Assembly: GCA_017794925.1 (NCBI GenBank)
Contig: CP051238.1
Span: 3,276,346 to 3,340,345, forward strand
Direction: 5' to 3'
DNA: 64,000 bases
Source: Aestuariibacter sp.
GTDB lineage: Bacteria > Pseudomonadota > Gammaproteobacteria > Enterobacterales > Alteromonadaceae
Within the stretch, counting starts at the first letter, position 1; each line of letters starts with the position of its first letter. The translations under genes were made by a program, and so were the position numbers. Shown one piece after another: positions 55,701 to 62,874 of this stretch. The notes below the pieces were generated by a model. The model was not told the origin of the DNA and ran no database searches. It worked only from the letters and a program-made list of their open reading frames with translations.

Positions 55701-55760
55701 TTATCCGTCGATGCCGTGAAGCAACATTTGGTTAGGTTAAATGAAGTCGCCGTCGAATAG
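52707..55760 (+). CDS. ammonium channel fused to PAS-GGDEF-EAL (c-di-GMP signalling receptor)
   Basis: 1017 residues. Residues 1-375 are a complete Amt/AmtB domain with eleven helices and both pore histidines (His161 in VVHSTGGWMS, His313 in PAHLFAGIWG). A HAMP-like linker (about 385-445) leads to a PAS domain (455-575), a diguanylate cyclase domain (585-745) with intact GGDEF at 665-669 and inhibitory RxxD at 656-659, and a phosphodiesterase domain (770-1010) with EAL at 793-795, DDFGTGYSS from 914 and AEGVE near 970. Both enzyme sites look active. It probably turns ammonium occupancy or flux into a c-di-GMP change. The start is TTG 52707 with AAGGA at 52696-52700. No glnK is adjacent, unlike ordinary amtB. 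Confidence 0.92.
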   Translation: METGWILISAILVFVMQAGFLCLESGKIRSKNSINVAAKNLSDFILSSILFWCVGFGIMFGVSDSGYFGASEFFFGAEHAPWQFSFFLFQLMFCGTTATLVSGAVAERMSYFGYIIVTILLCSIIYPFVGHWTWASLYNAGNTGWLESLGFIDFAGSTVVHSTGGWMSLAAIMVIGARKGRFDSETPFPAGSNLPLSVLGTLLIWVGWFGFNGGSTLALNDEVPLILVNTCIAAAFGGLASSSIFAAENRYMDVSAMLNGVIAGLVAITACANIVSPGHAALIGIGGGIVMFAGDRLLKRLKLDDALCVVPAHLFAGIWGTLSVAFFHKDIPFLSETFWHQLSVQALGIAVVGLYVFCLSWALLQLINRFIRLRVTSEQEYIGMNITEHHATTELVDLLNSMDSQEKSGDFHSRVPEEPFTEVGQIARKYNRVLDKVHDEMSQRDRALNDFKSSEKRKSAILNSSMDSIVTINLEGEIIEFNPASERTFGCLRGKIVGKNFVDLFVLAKDKLAVQKSLEGKFVTSDGLLINRRNTILLKRSTGDEFPSEITITGTTFGSSIANEFTLHIRDVTRQRRLQEKLKQLAYSDPLTGLYNRTYFMEKLTQALKDINHTKNCIALFFLDLDRFKKINDTLGHQAGDELLMEVANRLMNVTRSEDTICRWGGDEFVIMMNSRHDESSVLTSSTKILQVMRQPVVLSGRELTIPTSIGVTLTHTDLVSPTTLIQQADIAMYYAKKAGRDNYKLFEPYMAEQESEQFDSEQTLSQAIAEKSAFSMLYQPRVNADKEIVGFEALVRFTNPSGHFVPPSQFIPLAEESNLIVPLEELIFEMVFAQLAQWKKAFAVLPRVSINLSGKHLLSDGLLPFLKAAMKRYGVQGNWFEIEVTEGVFLADVETCIDVLQQLHALDICISIDDFGTGYSSLNYLKTLPVDILKIDRSFVNECAEKEEDATICSTIITLADSLGLSTVAEGVETAEQFEFLHTHGCSEFQGYHFYRPLSVDAVKQHLVRLNEVAVE

Positions 55761-55807
55761 ATGATATTTTGACACCGGGTGACCGTGTTTTACTGGTGTC
55801 ACCTTAC

Positions 55808-56308
55808 TTAAGATATGCTCAACCGGTTGTTGGTGTCCCGACTATTACGGATGCCATCAACCGAGGTATCGTAGGCACCTTTCGACAAACGGTCGTACAA
55901 AACGATGTTCGCGGTAACCGCCAGATTCAAACTGCTGAATGTGGGTATGTAAACAACCTCGTCACACATTGCCAGGTGTGCGTCAGACATACTTCCGTCC
56001 TCAGGCCCGAATACATAAAACGCGTTATCAGGGTGTTCAAAGGCGGGTAAAGGCGTCGCACCTTCCACTAATTCAACACCAACGACCGTTGCCCCCTTTG
56101 GCTTGGCTTCTTGCAATGACTGTACAGCAATCGTTGGGATCACCTTGTGAAACGCTTTTGTGTCCGCACTGAACTGTTTTGCGTAAGAGAAACGCTCACC
56201 CGTATAAAATACGCTACTCACTCCAAAGCATCCGGCGGCCCGAAGAATGGTAGCGACATTGACGGCGGATTTAGGGTTTTGTAAACCAATAGAAATAGCT
56301 GATATCAT
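55808..56308 (-). CDS. SpoU/TrmH-family RNA 2'-O-methyltransferase
   Basis: 166 residues, a minimal SPOUT domain: motif 1 NPKSAVNVATILRAAGCFG, motif 2 FYVFGPEDGSMSD, and motif 3 VYIPTFSSLNLAVTANIVLYDRL, which form the trefoil-knot SAM site. It methylates ribose 2'-OH in tRNA or rRNA; the lack of an N-terminal L30e domain makes the target unclear (TrmL-like or an orphan). The ATG at 56308 is preceded by AGG; an upstream in-frame start would add seven residues. Tail-to-tail with the Amt fusion gene. Confidence 0.87.
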   Translation of the reverse strand: MISAISIGLQNPKSAVNVATILRAAGCFGVSSVFYTGERFSYAKQFSADTKAFHKVIPTIAVQSLQEAKPKGATVVGVELVEGATPLPAFEHPDNAFYVFGPEDGSMSDAHLAMCDEVVYIPTFSSLNLAVTANIVLYDRLSKGAYDTSVDGIRNSRDTNNRLSIS

Positions 56309-56392
56309 GGCGGATAACCTGAAAATCATAAAGACGCTGATTGTACTGCATACGTTTAGAATAACAATGTGTTATGCGTGTCTTCACAGGGG

Positions 56393-57145
56393 TTAATCAA
56401 GGTTACGCGTAACGAAAGAGTGCGCACCGTCCTCGACAGTATTTACAAGGGATTCCGCCAATTCTGTAGTCTCCTGCTCATCACTTGAAAACCAGTTATC
56501 TAACACATAGTTTTTTACGTGCTGTGTCATGGAAGAGCCCGTTGATGAAGAAACAAAATAGTCAATTCCTTCATAGGCCACCCCTACCGGACCAGCATAC
56601 AGGAATCCGCCGGCCAGACTGGCTGCAAAATCAACGTGGTTGTCCGTTACCGATTCGTAAATATCACTGACAACGGGGATGTGATTAAGCACATTGACCG
56701 TATCAAACACATCGTCAAGCGTCGCACCGTCATCCCCCATTACAAACTGATATGCCTGCACAAATATCCCCTTGGCAGATGAAACTGAATCAGCTACGTT
56801 GCCACTATCATCAGAAGTCAGCGTAGTACTGTCCGCTACGGTACTACTTTGGGAAGAGAACAAATCGTTTTGTAGTGACGAAAGAAAGGACGCCTGCAAT
56901 TGAGCCAATCCTTCGCTACTGCTGATATCTTCAAGTGAAAATGTGTTTGCTACGCCATCCGTCAATGAACCAGCTAACTCACTGGTGATCCCGATGTTTA
57001 GGGCCTGAGAAAACACCAACTGAAAGTCTTCTAAACCAGCCAGTGCCTGCTGACTTTGGTCAATGGCCGACACCGCACTATTAATGGCCACAGAATCCGT
57101 TGTTGAACTGTTGGATGTGACGCTATTTAACCATTCTGAAAACAT
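56393..57145 (-). CDS. hypothetical protein of unknown family
   Basis: About 250 residues, acidic, rich in serine, threonine and glutamine up to residue 130 (SSSTTDSV, SSQSSTVADSTTLTSDD), like many extracellular or surface proteins although no signal peptide is visible. A more ordered part (about 140-215) includes a hydrophobic glycine/alanine stretch, FAASLAGGFLYAGPVGVAY, that could be one membrane helix or an amphipathic hairpin. The start is ATG 57145; a TTG at 57160 is possible and neither has a good ribosome site. It is divergent from flgH-flgT with 201 bp between. I do not recognise it; no function is proposed. Confidence 0.6.
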   Translation of the reverse strand: MFSEWLNSVTSNSSTTDSVAINSAVSAIDQSQQALAGLEDFQLVFSQALNIGITSELAGSLTDGVANTFSLEDISSSEGLAQLQASFLSSLQNDLFSSQSSTVADSTTLTSDDSGNVADSVSSAKGIFVQAYQFVMGDDGATLDDVFDTVNVLNHIPVVSDIYESVTDNHVDFAASLAGGFLYAGPVGVAYEGIDYFVSSSTGSSMTQHVKNYVLDNWFSSDEQETTELAESLVNTVEDGAHSFVTRNLD

Positions 57146-57346
57146 GGGGATGACCGGCAAGTTAATCTTATTTACTACGCTATCAGGTCTGGTCAGTAAA
57201 GATAACTCATTGAATGTAAAGGTTTAGCAAAGTGCCTCTACCAGGCAATAAATTGGGGCTTAATACAGGTGTTAATAATTACTATTGATAACAGTGCAGT
57301 TAGTGGGGGCTGATGCAATGATTATCCAACTGGCAGGAATAACAGT

Positions 57347-58096
57347 ATGTTTTCTATTCGCTATCCGGGTATTGCGTGTCTCTCTTTTCTATTAACGGCT
57401 TGCAGCCAAACCCCTGACGTCGAAGAGCAAATTGTCGCATCTTCATCGACCAGTCCTTTGGTTGAACAACGCTCTGCTAAAGTTAACAATGATGAACCCG
57501 TACCCGATGATCCACGTTACCGCCCTATTCATATTGCGCAGGTACAAGCGGTGGCAGCGCCCACGGGCTCACTTTTCAACGCAGATAATGCTGTAGAGCT
57601 CTATAAACTGCACCATAATTTTCGTATCGGCGACATGATTCTGGTTGAGTTGAATGAACGCACCCAGTCAAAAAAATCACTGGATTATCGAATGGATAAA
57701 TCCACCAGCATGGATTTGGGGCCGGTATCGGTAAACGCAGGCCCTATCACACTGGCTGAAGGCAAAGTAGCCGCCACCCACGAACAAGAAAGTGAGTTTG
57801 ACAGTTCCGCCAACACAGCACAATCCAACGAGCTTGAAGGTGATATTACCGTTTACGTCACCGATATTTTACCAAACAGAAATCTCGCTATCGCTGGAGA
57901 AAAGTGGATAACGCTGAATAAAGGCCAGGAATACGTACGCTTTTCCGGAGAGATTCGCATTGCTGATATCAGTGCCGACAACACGATAGATTCCAGTAAA
58001 GTCGGCAACGCGAGAATTGAATATTCTGGAAAAGGCGATCTGCAGGACAATCAGCAGTCTACCTTAATTGGCACGTTGTTTTCGATTTTCAATTAG
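57347..58096 (+). CDS. flgH: flagellar L-ring protein FlgH homologue
   Basis: 249 residues. Lipobox LTAC (Cys19). The FlgH core is clear from about residue 78: GSLFNADNAVELY, RIGDMILVELNE, the beta-strand segment LEGDITVYVTDILPNRNLAI, and GQEYVRFSGEIRIADIS, AARIEY-like VGNARIEYSGKG near the end. FlgH forms the L-ring around the flagellar rod in the outer membrane. Normally it sits in the flgBCDEFGHIJ operon; here it stands alone, 2 bp before flgT. The N-terminal 75 residues are longer and more acidic than in E. coli FlgH (232 residues). Confidence 0.88.
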   Translation: MFSIRYPGIACLSFLLTACSQTPDVEEQIVASSSTSPLVEQRSAKVNNDEPVPDDPRYRPIHIAQVQAVAAPTGSLFNADNAVELYKLHHNFRIGDMILVELNERTQSKKSLDYRMDKSTSMDLGPVSVNAGPITLAEGKVAATHEQESEFDSSANTAQSNELEGDITVYVTDILPNRNLAIAGEKWITLNKGQEYVRFSGEIRIADISADNTIDSSKVGNARIEYSGKGDLQDNQQSTLIGTLFSIFN

Positions 58097-58098
58097 AC

Positions 58099-59262
58099 AT
58101 GAAACGATACCTTTTTTTGATGTTGAGCTTCATCTGCTTTACCGCTAATGCACAATGGGTGGAAGGCCAGGCGTCTGTTGCAGTTGAAGGCGCGGATCTC
58201 GACGAAATCCGCGTGATGGCCATTAAAAATGCCATCGCTGATGCAGCCTATAAGAACGGCAGTTTTATTACGGCTCAGGACATTGTACTGGACGGCTTGT
58301 TAGTGAGCAGTAAAGCACAAATCCGTACCCAGGGCCGTATTCAGCGGGTAGAAATCGTTGACGAAACGGTCACGGATGATGTCCTGACCGTTATTGTAAA
58401 AGTTGATATTTTACCCCTGTTTGAATGTGCAAGCGATCCGTACATGCGCAATATTGTTGTCACTCAGTTTCAGTTGCTTAAACCTGCCCAGGCCCGGCCA
58501 GGTAATATTTTCGAATTCGGTCGCCAGGTAACCAATCGCATGGCGCAACAACTTGGGGATCATCAACCTGCGGCAGACACCCTGTTAGTGAATCAGGCTT
58601 TTATGCCGGCGTCAGCCTTTAATACGATAGAGTACGAACACATCGCCGCCAAAGCCAGCGTATTGGTAAAGCAGTACCATCGTCAGTATGTACTATTTGG
58701 TTTTATTCGTGACATCAGTTTATTTGAACAGGTCAAAGAGGGATTACTGGATGATGACGTCAGCCTGAGACGCAATTTTACGTTAGAAGTCTATTTATTG
58801 GACGCCCTGCAACAAGACATCGTCATGCAAAACAGCTATCACGGCGAAGGTGACTGGTCGTTTGATTACAATGAAACGGTAGACCTGAATAATAGCTTGT
58901 TCTGGCGAAGTGATTTTGGCCGGGTGGTACTCAATACCATTAACAGTGCTGTGCTGGATGTGTCAAACACCATGACTTGCCTGCCCTCTTTTCTACCGAT
59001 TGTTTCTGTCATCGCTGATAAAGTTTCAATCGCGCTGGGGGCAAAACACGGTATTCGCGTCGGTGACTTGTTTGAACTTTACCGCTCTCCTATGCCCTCA
59101 ATGGAAGCACAGCTTCACTACCCGCAATGGTATCGCCAGGAACGTTTAATTCTTGAAGTGGAGCACGTGGCCAATCGTAGTGCGCGACTAAAGAGCAATG
59201 ATGCTAATACACCATTGCAAGCAGCTCCCTATGATCTGGTAAGTCCTGCGCCGCTCATGTGA
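58099..59262 (+). CDS. flgT: flagellar assembly protein FlgT
   Basis: 387 residues. Signal peptide 1-18 (TANA). The three-domain layout of FlgT follows: N-terminal part (VEGADLDEIRVMAIKNAIADAAYKNG), a middle alpha/beta part that starts after ECASDPYMRNIVVT, and a C-terminal part (PIVSVIADKVSIALGAKHGIRVGDLFELY). FlgT forms the H-ring outside the basal body in Vibrio and relatives and helps attach the stator ring. Length fits (Vibrio FlgT about 377). Translationally coupled to flgH by a 2-bp gap. Confidence 0.88.
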   Translation: MKRYLFLMLSFICFTANAQWVEGQASVAVEGADLDEIRVMAIKNAIADAAYKNGSFITAQDIVLDGLLVSSKAQIRTQGRIQRVEIVDETVTDDVLTVIVKVDILPLFECASDPYMRNIVVTQFQLLKPAQARPGNIFEFGRQVTNRMAQQLGDHQPAADTLLVNQAFMPASAFNTIEYEHIAAKASVLVKQYHRQYVLFGFIRDISLFEQVKEGLLDDDVSLRRNFTLEVYLLDALQQDIVMQNSYHGEGDWSFDYNETVDLNNSLFWRSDFGRVVLNTINSAVLDVSNTMTCLPSFLPIVSVIADKVSIALGAKHGIRVGDLFELYRSPMPSMEAQLHYPQWYRQERLILEVEHVANRSARLKSNDANTPLQAAPYDLVSPAPLM

Positions 59263-59477
59263 TATGCACATCCAAATAAAAACAGGAAATTCCTACAAGC
59301 CATTAAGAAATATTTTCTCATGGATGACCAGAGTGTTTTTCAATCTCGCATGAAAAAGCTATAAAAAACATTTAATTCAATCACTTAAAAACAAAACTAT
59401 TGATTAACATAACGGAATAATTCCTGCAGCTTTCCCTGTATTAAAGCAAGCGTAAATTCCCACAGGGAGGGTTAACC

Positions 59478-61676
59478 ATGACCACCAACACTGTTTTCGA
59501 TACCAATAAGAATTGCTGGAAGACCAGCCAAGCCACCCATGCTACCCCGCTGATTGATTGTGCCAATTACTACAGTGCACTGCATTCCAGTATCTGTAAT
59601 GCCAAAAATGAGATCATCATTGTTGGCTGGGATATCGACAGTCGGATTCGACTTTTGCATGGTAAGGCAGAAGAAGAATCAGAAGCCCCTTCCAGAATTG
59701 GTGAGTTAATAAAATGGAAAGCCGAGCAAAATCCTGACATAAAGGTGTATATTCTTCGTTGGGACTCGTCTTTTGCCTTTTTTGACCAGCGTGAAATGTG
59801 GGCATTGGAAGTGTGGGAAGATAAAACGCCGGACAATGTGCACGTGATGCTGGACGATTCCATACCCATGGGAGGCTCTCAGCACCAAAAACTAGCCATC
59901 ATCGACAACGAAGTGGCCTACTCTGGCGGTATGGATGTGGCTTTGCATCGCTGGGATACCCGGGAACACCGTATCGACGAACCAGGCCGTGTTGGGCCAG
60001 ATGGTGAATATGGCCCGTTCCACGACGTACAAATGGTGTCTTGCGGTCCCGTCGTTGCTCATCTTGCCGAACTAGCGCGATGGCGCTGGAACCGCCTGTC
60101 AGATACTGTTATCAATACGCCAGACGAAATGCCTGATTATGGTAGTGACCGTCCTGATACCTGGCCTGAAGGTGTTTCGTCATGTTTTGAAAATGTACCG
60201 TTGGCGATTGCCCGAACGCTACCAGAAATGGATGATGTTGAAAGCGTTCAGGAAGTGCGTCATATGCTACTCGACCTGATAAGCCAGGCAGAAAAATTCA
60301 TCTACATAGAGAACCAGTTCACCACACGCGAAGAAATTGCTCGTGCAGTGAATAAGCAACTCAAAGAGAAGCCTGACCTTGAGGTTCTTATTGTCAGTTC
60401 TTATGATCCAAAAGGGTTGTTTGAAACCGAAGCCTTCTGGGCAAGTCGCCTGGCGTTTAAAGATATCGTTGAAGAGGGTGTCGATACTGCCCGTATCAAG
60501 ATGACCTACTCCTCAATTCACGATCAACAAGGTCGCCTGGCTTACAAGCGTATTCACTCTAAAGTCATGACGATTGATGATCGCTACCTGGTTATCGGCT
60601 CGTCGAACCTGAGTAACCGTTCAATGACGCTTGATACCGAGGTAGATGTGATCATGCATGGTGATACACAAAGCAATCGTAGTTGTATTGCTTTCACTCG
60701 TGATGACTTGATTGCAGAGCATACCGGGCGTGATCTTGATACTACAGAGGCTATCATGCAAGGCGAGCACATCGTCAATGAGTTGATGAATAATCAAATT
60801 GCACACGGTTATGTACTGACTGAAGTCAATGATGAAGAATTCACAGACGTTTCTAAAGAGAATATTTTCCGCAGTATTTCAGACCCTGAAGAGCCTTTGG
60901 TGCCGCCAGTTAAAGGGTTAAGCGGAAAACTAACTGCGATTACCAACCCACGCAGACGGACCATTATGGTCACTATTGGTCTTGCCATATTAGCGTGTGT
61001 TGTTGGCATTTTACTCTTTGTCAGTAATACCGTTCCCTGGTTAGATGGCGACCGCATCAGTGCATTTCTGGAAGAAAGTCGCGGAACCTATTTCGCTTTA
61101 CCCACTGTGTTACTTGTATACCTGATTGGTGGCTTGTTGTTCTTCCCGGTCACCGTGCTATCGTTAGCGGTTGCGGCTATATTTGGTCCTATCTGGGGAC
61201 CGATTTACGGTATTTTTGGTGCATTGCTGAGCGCGGGTACCACGTTTCTTATTGGTAAAGGCCTTGGAAATGCAGGTTTGCGCAAGTTAGCAGGACCCAA
61301 AGTTGAAGCCGTAGATGAAAAATTGGCTAACACCGGCATTGTAGGTGTAGCAACGATCCGTATGCTTCCGATCGCGCCGTTTAGCTTGGTAAATCTGGTT
61401 GCCGGTATCTCATCGATAAGCCTGATGCAGTTTTTGATGGGGACATTTTTAGGCATGTTCCCACAAATGATTGCGAAAGGCCTGGTGGGTGATTCAATTA
61501 TGCAAATCTTTAAGCAACCTTCGGCAGAGACAGTTACCTACCTGGTCATTGGTCTGGTGGTGTGGATAGCGATGATTGTAGGCTCACAAAAGCTGGCAAA
61601 GATGTATCAGGCAAAAAAACAGTCAGATAAAGCAGAAGATTCGGAAAAGGAAGAGTCTGAACAATGTATCGCCTAA
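59478..61676 (+). CDS. phospholipase D fused to a VTT (TVP38/TMEM64/DedA-like) membrane domain
   Basis: 732 residues. Residues 1-480 are a PLD-superfamily enzyme with two HKD motifs: His136-x-Lys138-x4-Asp143 (HQKLAIID) and His360-x-Lys362-x4-Asp367 (HSKVMTID). Residues about 495-710 are membranous, with one helix (TIMVTIGLAILACVVGILLF) and then a VTT domain (FFPVTVLSLAVAAIFGP, RMLPIAPFSLVNLVAG), related to lipid scramblases. The enzyme may cut or transfer phosphatidyl groups while the VTT part moves lipids across the inner membrane. The ribosome site GGGAGGG precedes the ATG. The EEP-family gene overlaps its end by 13 bp, so they act together. Confidence 0.88.
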   Translation: MTTNTVFDTNKNCWKTSQATHATPLIDCANYYSALHSSICNAKNEIIIVGWDIDSRIRLLHGKAEEESEAPSRIGELIKWKAEQNPDIKVYILRWDSSFAFFDQREMWALEVWEDKTPDNVHVMLDDSIPMGGSQHQKLAIIDNEVAYSGGMDVALHRWDTREHRIDEPGRVGPDGEYGPFHDVQMVSCGPVVAHLAELARWRWNRLSDTVINTPDEMPDYGSDRPDTWPEGVSSCFENVPLAIARTLPEMDDVESVQEVRHMLLDLISQAEKFIYIENQFTTREEIARAVNKQLKEKPDLEVLIVSSYDPKGLFETEAFWASRLAFKDIVEEGVDTARIKMTYSSIHDQQGRLAYKRIHSKVMTIDDRYLVIGSSNLSNRSMTLDTEVDVIMHGDTQSNRSCIAFTRDDLIAEHTGRDLDTTEAIMQGEHIVNELMNNQIAHGYVLTEVNDEEFTDVSKENIFRSISDPEEPLVPPVKGLSGKLTAITNPRRRTIMVTIGLAILACVVGILLFVSNTVPWLDGDRISAFLEESRGTYFALPTVLLVYLIGGLLFFPVTVLSLAVAAIFGPIWGPIYGIFGALLSAGTTFLIGKGLGNAGLRKLAGPKVEAVDEKLANTGIVGVATIRMLPIAPFSLVNLVAGISSISLMQFLMGTFLGMFPQMIAKGLVGDSIMQIFKQPSAETVTYLVIGLVVWIAMIVGSQKLAKMYQAKKQSDKAEDSEKEESEQCIA

Positions 61677-62374
61677 TTTCATATAACTTACACAGTGGTG
61701 TTGGCCGGGACGGTGTGCAGGATTACCACCGAATCGGCGATATGCTGGCCGAACAAAATGCAGATTTTGTACTGCTACAGGAAATGGACACCCGCGCATC
61801 AGATCGCAATACACAAAGTGATATCGACGCGCTATGTAAACCGGGAGGTTATACCTTTGTTCCAGCAGCGACTCAGGTAAAATCTCACGGCTGGTTCGGC
61901 AACGCTATTCTTACCCGGCATAACGTCCTACGCAAAGATGTAGTTTCGTTAAGTGTAGAAGACCGGGAGCCTCGTAATCTGCAGCGTGTATGGGTAAAAA
62001 CACCGGACCATACCTTATTGCTACACAATACGCACTTAGGGTTGTCCCGCAATGAGCGCAGAAAGCAAGTAAAACTGATTCATAGCGCTATTGAAGATGC
62101 AGCCGCTGATTCAGACCTACCCGTTATGTTGGCGGGTGACTTAAATGAGTGGTGGTATTTGTCTGGTTTATTCAGGCGTCTTAATGGATTGATGAGCCAG
62201 TTGGATACCGGTCTGAGTTTTCCAAGCCAGTTTCCGGTTTTTAAGCTGGATCGAATCTGGACAACATACCACTGTAACGTATTTAAAAGCGGCTTGATCA
62301 AAGATAAAGCATCAAGCCATTTTTCAGATCATCTGCCGGTGTTTGCGGACTTTGCGATAGAGGATGTGAACTGA
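61664..62374 (+). CDS. endonuclease/exonuclease/phosphatase (EEP) family protein
   Basis: 236 residues. EEP fold: SYNLHSGVGRDG, catalytic Glu in LLQEMDTR, HNTHLGLSRNERRKQ, Asp-Leu-Asn in LAGDLNEW, and the final SDHLPVFADF. The family includes sphingomyelinase-like phosphodiesterases and DNases; E. coli YbhP, encoded next to cardiolipin synthase, has the same relation to a PLD gene. Overlap with the PLD-VTT gene (13 bp) indicates coupling and a lipid head-group or phosphodiester substrate is the likeliest. No signal peptide. Confidence 0.85.
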   Translation: MYRLISYNLHSGVGRDGVQDYHRIGDMLAEQNADFVLLQEMDTRASDRNTQSDIDALCKPGGYTFVPAATQVKSHGWFGNAILTRHNVLRKDVVSLSVEDREPRNLQRVWVKTPDHTLLLHNTHLGLSRNERRKQVKLIHSAIEDAAADSDLPVMLAGDLNEWWYLSGLFRRLNGLMSQLDTGLSFPSQFPVFKLDRIWTTYHCNVFKSGLIKDKASSHFSDHLPVFADFAIEDVN

Positions 62375-62390
62375 TAACCAATGTTGCTGA

Positions 62391-62807
62391 TTATTGAATC
62401 AAATAAGCAACGGTTTTCAGTTCATTGTTTTCTCGCGTCATAATAAGTAGCTCATGAAGCGTTTGGTTGGTAAATTCGCTTTTGAATTTAAACACCATGT
62501 ACTTACCCTTTGGTAAGCCTGCCACCGTGTCCCTTTCCCCGTAACCGCTGAGCTGACGAGAAACCAGATCGCCGAGTGAAGCCTTAGCCCCTATCAGCAC
62601 TTCATTCCACTGGGACGCTTCAATATTTTGTTTAAACTGCTCGCTGGCATATTGCCAGGACTGAAAATACCGTCCGCGATCAACAAGCTCCAGCCAGGCG
62701 TAAGCAGGTTGAATATCCATTTGTTGCTGTGTCTGTGCATACCCTTGTGACGATAAAGCGGCAACCATACAGCAGCCAATCAATAATATTCTTGCTAACA
62801 CTTGCAT
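62391..62807 (-). CDS. DUF4019 exported protein
   Basis: 138 residues with a signal peptide (1-24, ending YAQ). The mature domain matches DUF4019 by its features: AYAWLELVDRGRYFQSWQYAS near the N-terminus, YGERDTVAGLPKGKYMVFKF in the middle and a C-terminal YLIQ. Probably periplasmic; function unknown. The ATG at 62807 has GAGG six to seven bases upstream; the GTG at 62819 overlaps that site. Tail-to-tail with the EEP gene. Confidence 0.8.
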   Translation of the reverse strand: MQVLARILLIGCCMVAALSSQGYAQTQQQMDIQPAYAWLELVDRGRYFQSWQYASEQFKQNIEASQWNEVLIGAKASLGDLVSRQLSGYGERDTVAGLPKGKYMVFKFKSEFTNQTLHELLIMTRENNELKTVAYLIQ

Positions 62808-62824
62808 CTTAATCCTCACATAAA

Positions 62825-62855
62825 AAAAGCGCGCCGGAAACCTCAGCGCGCTTTT
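62825..62855 (-). terminator. terminator of the pullulanase gene
   Basis: AAAAGCGCGC / GCGCGCTTTT with an 11-base loop, followed on the minus strand by T residues, 20 bp after the stop at 62875. Confidence 0.8.
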
Positions 62856-62874
62856 ACGTTACAACAAGTCAGGG

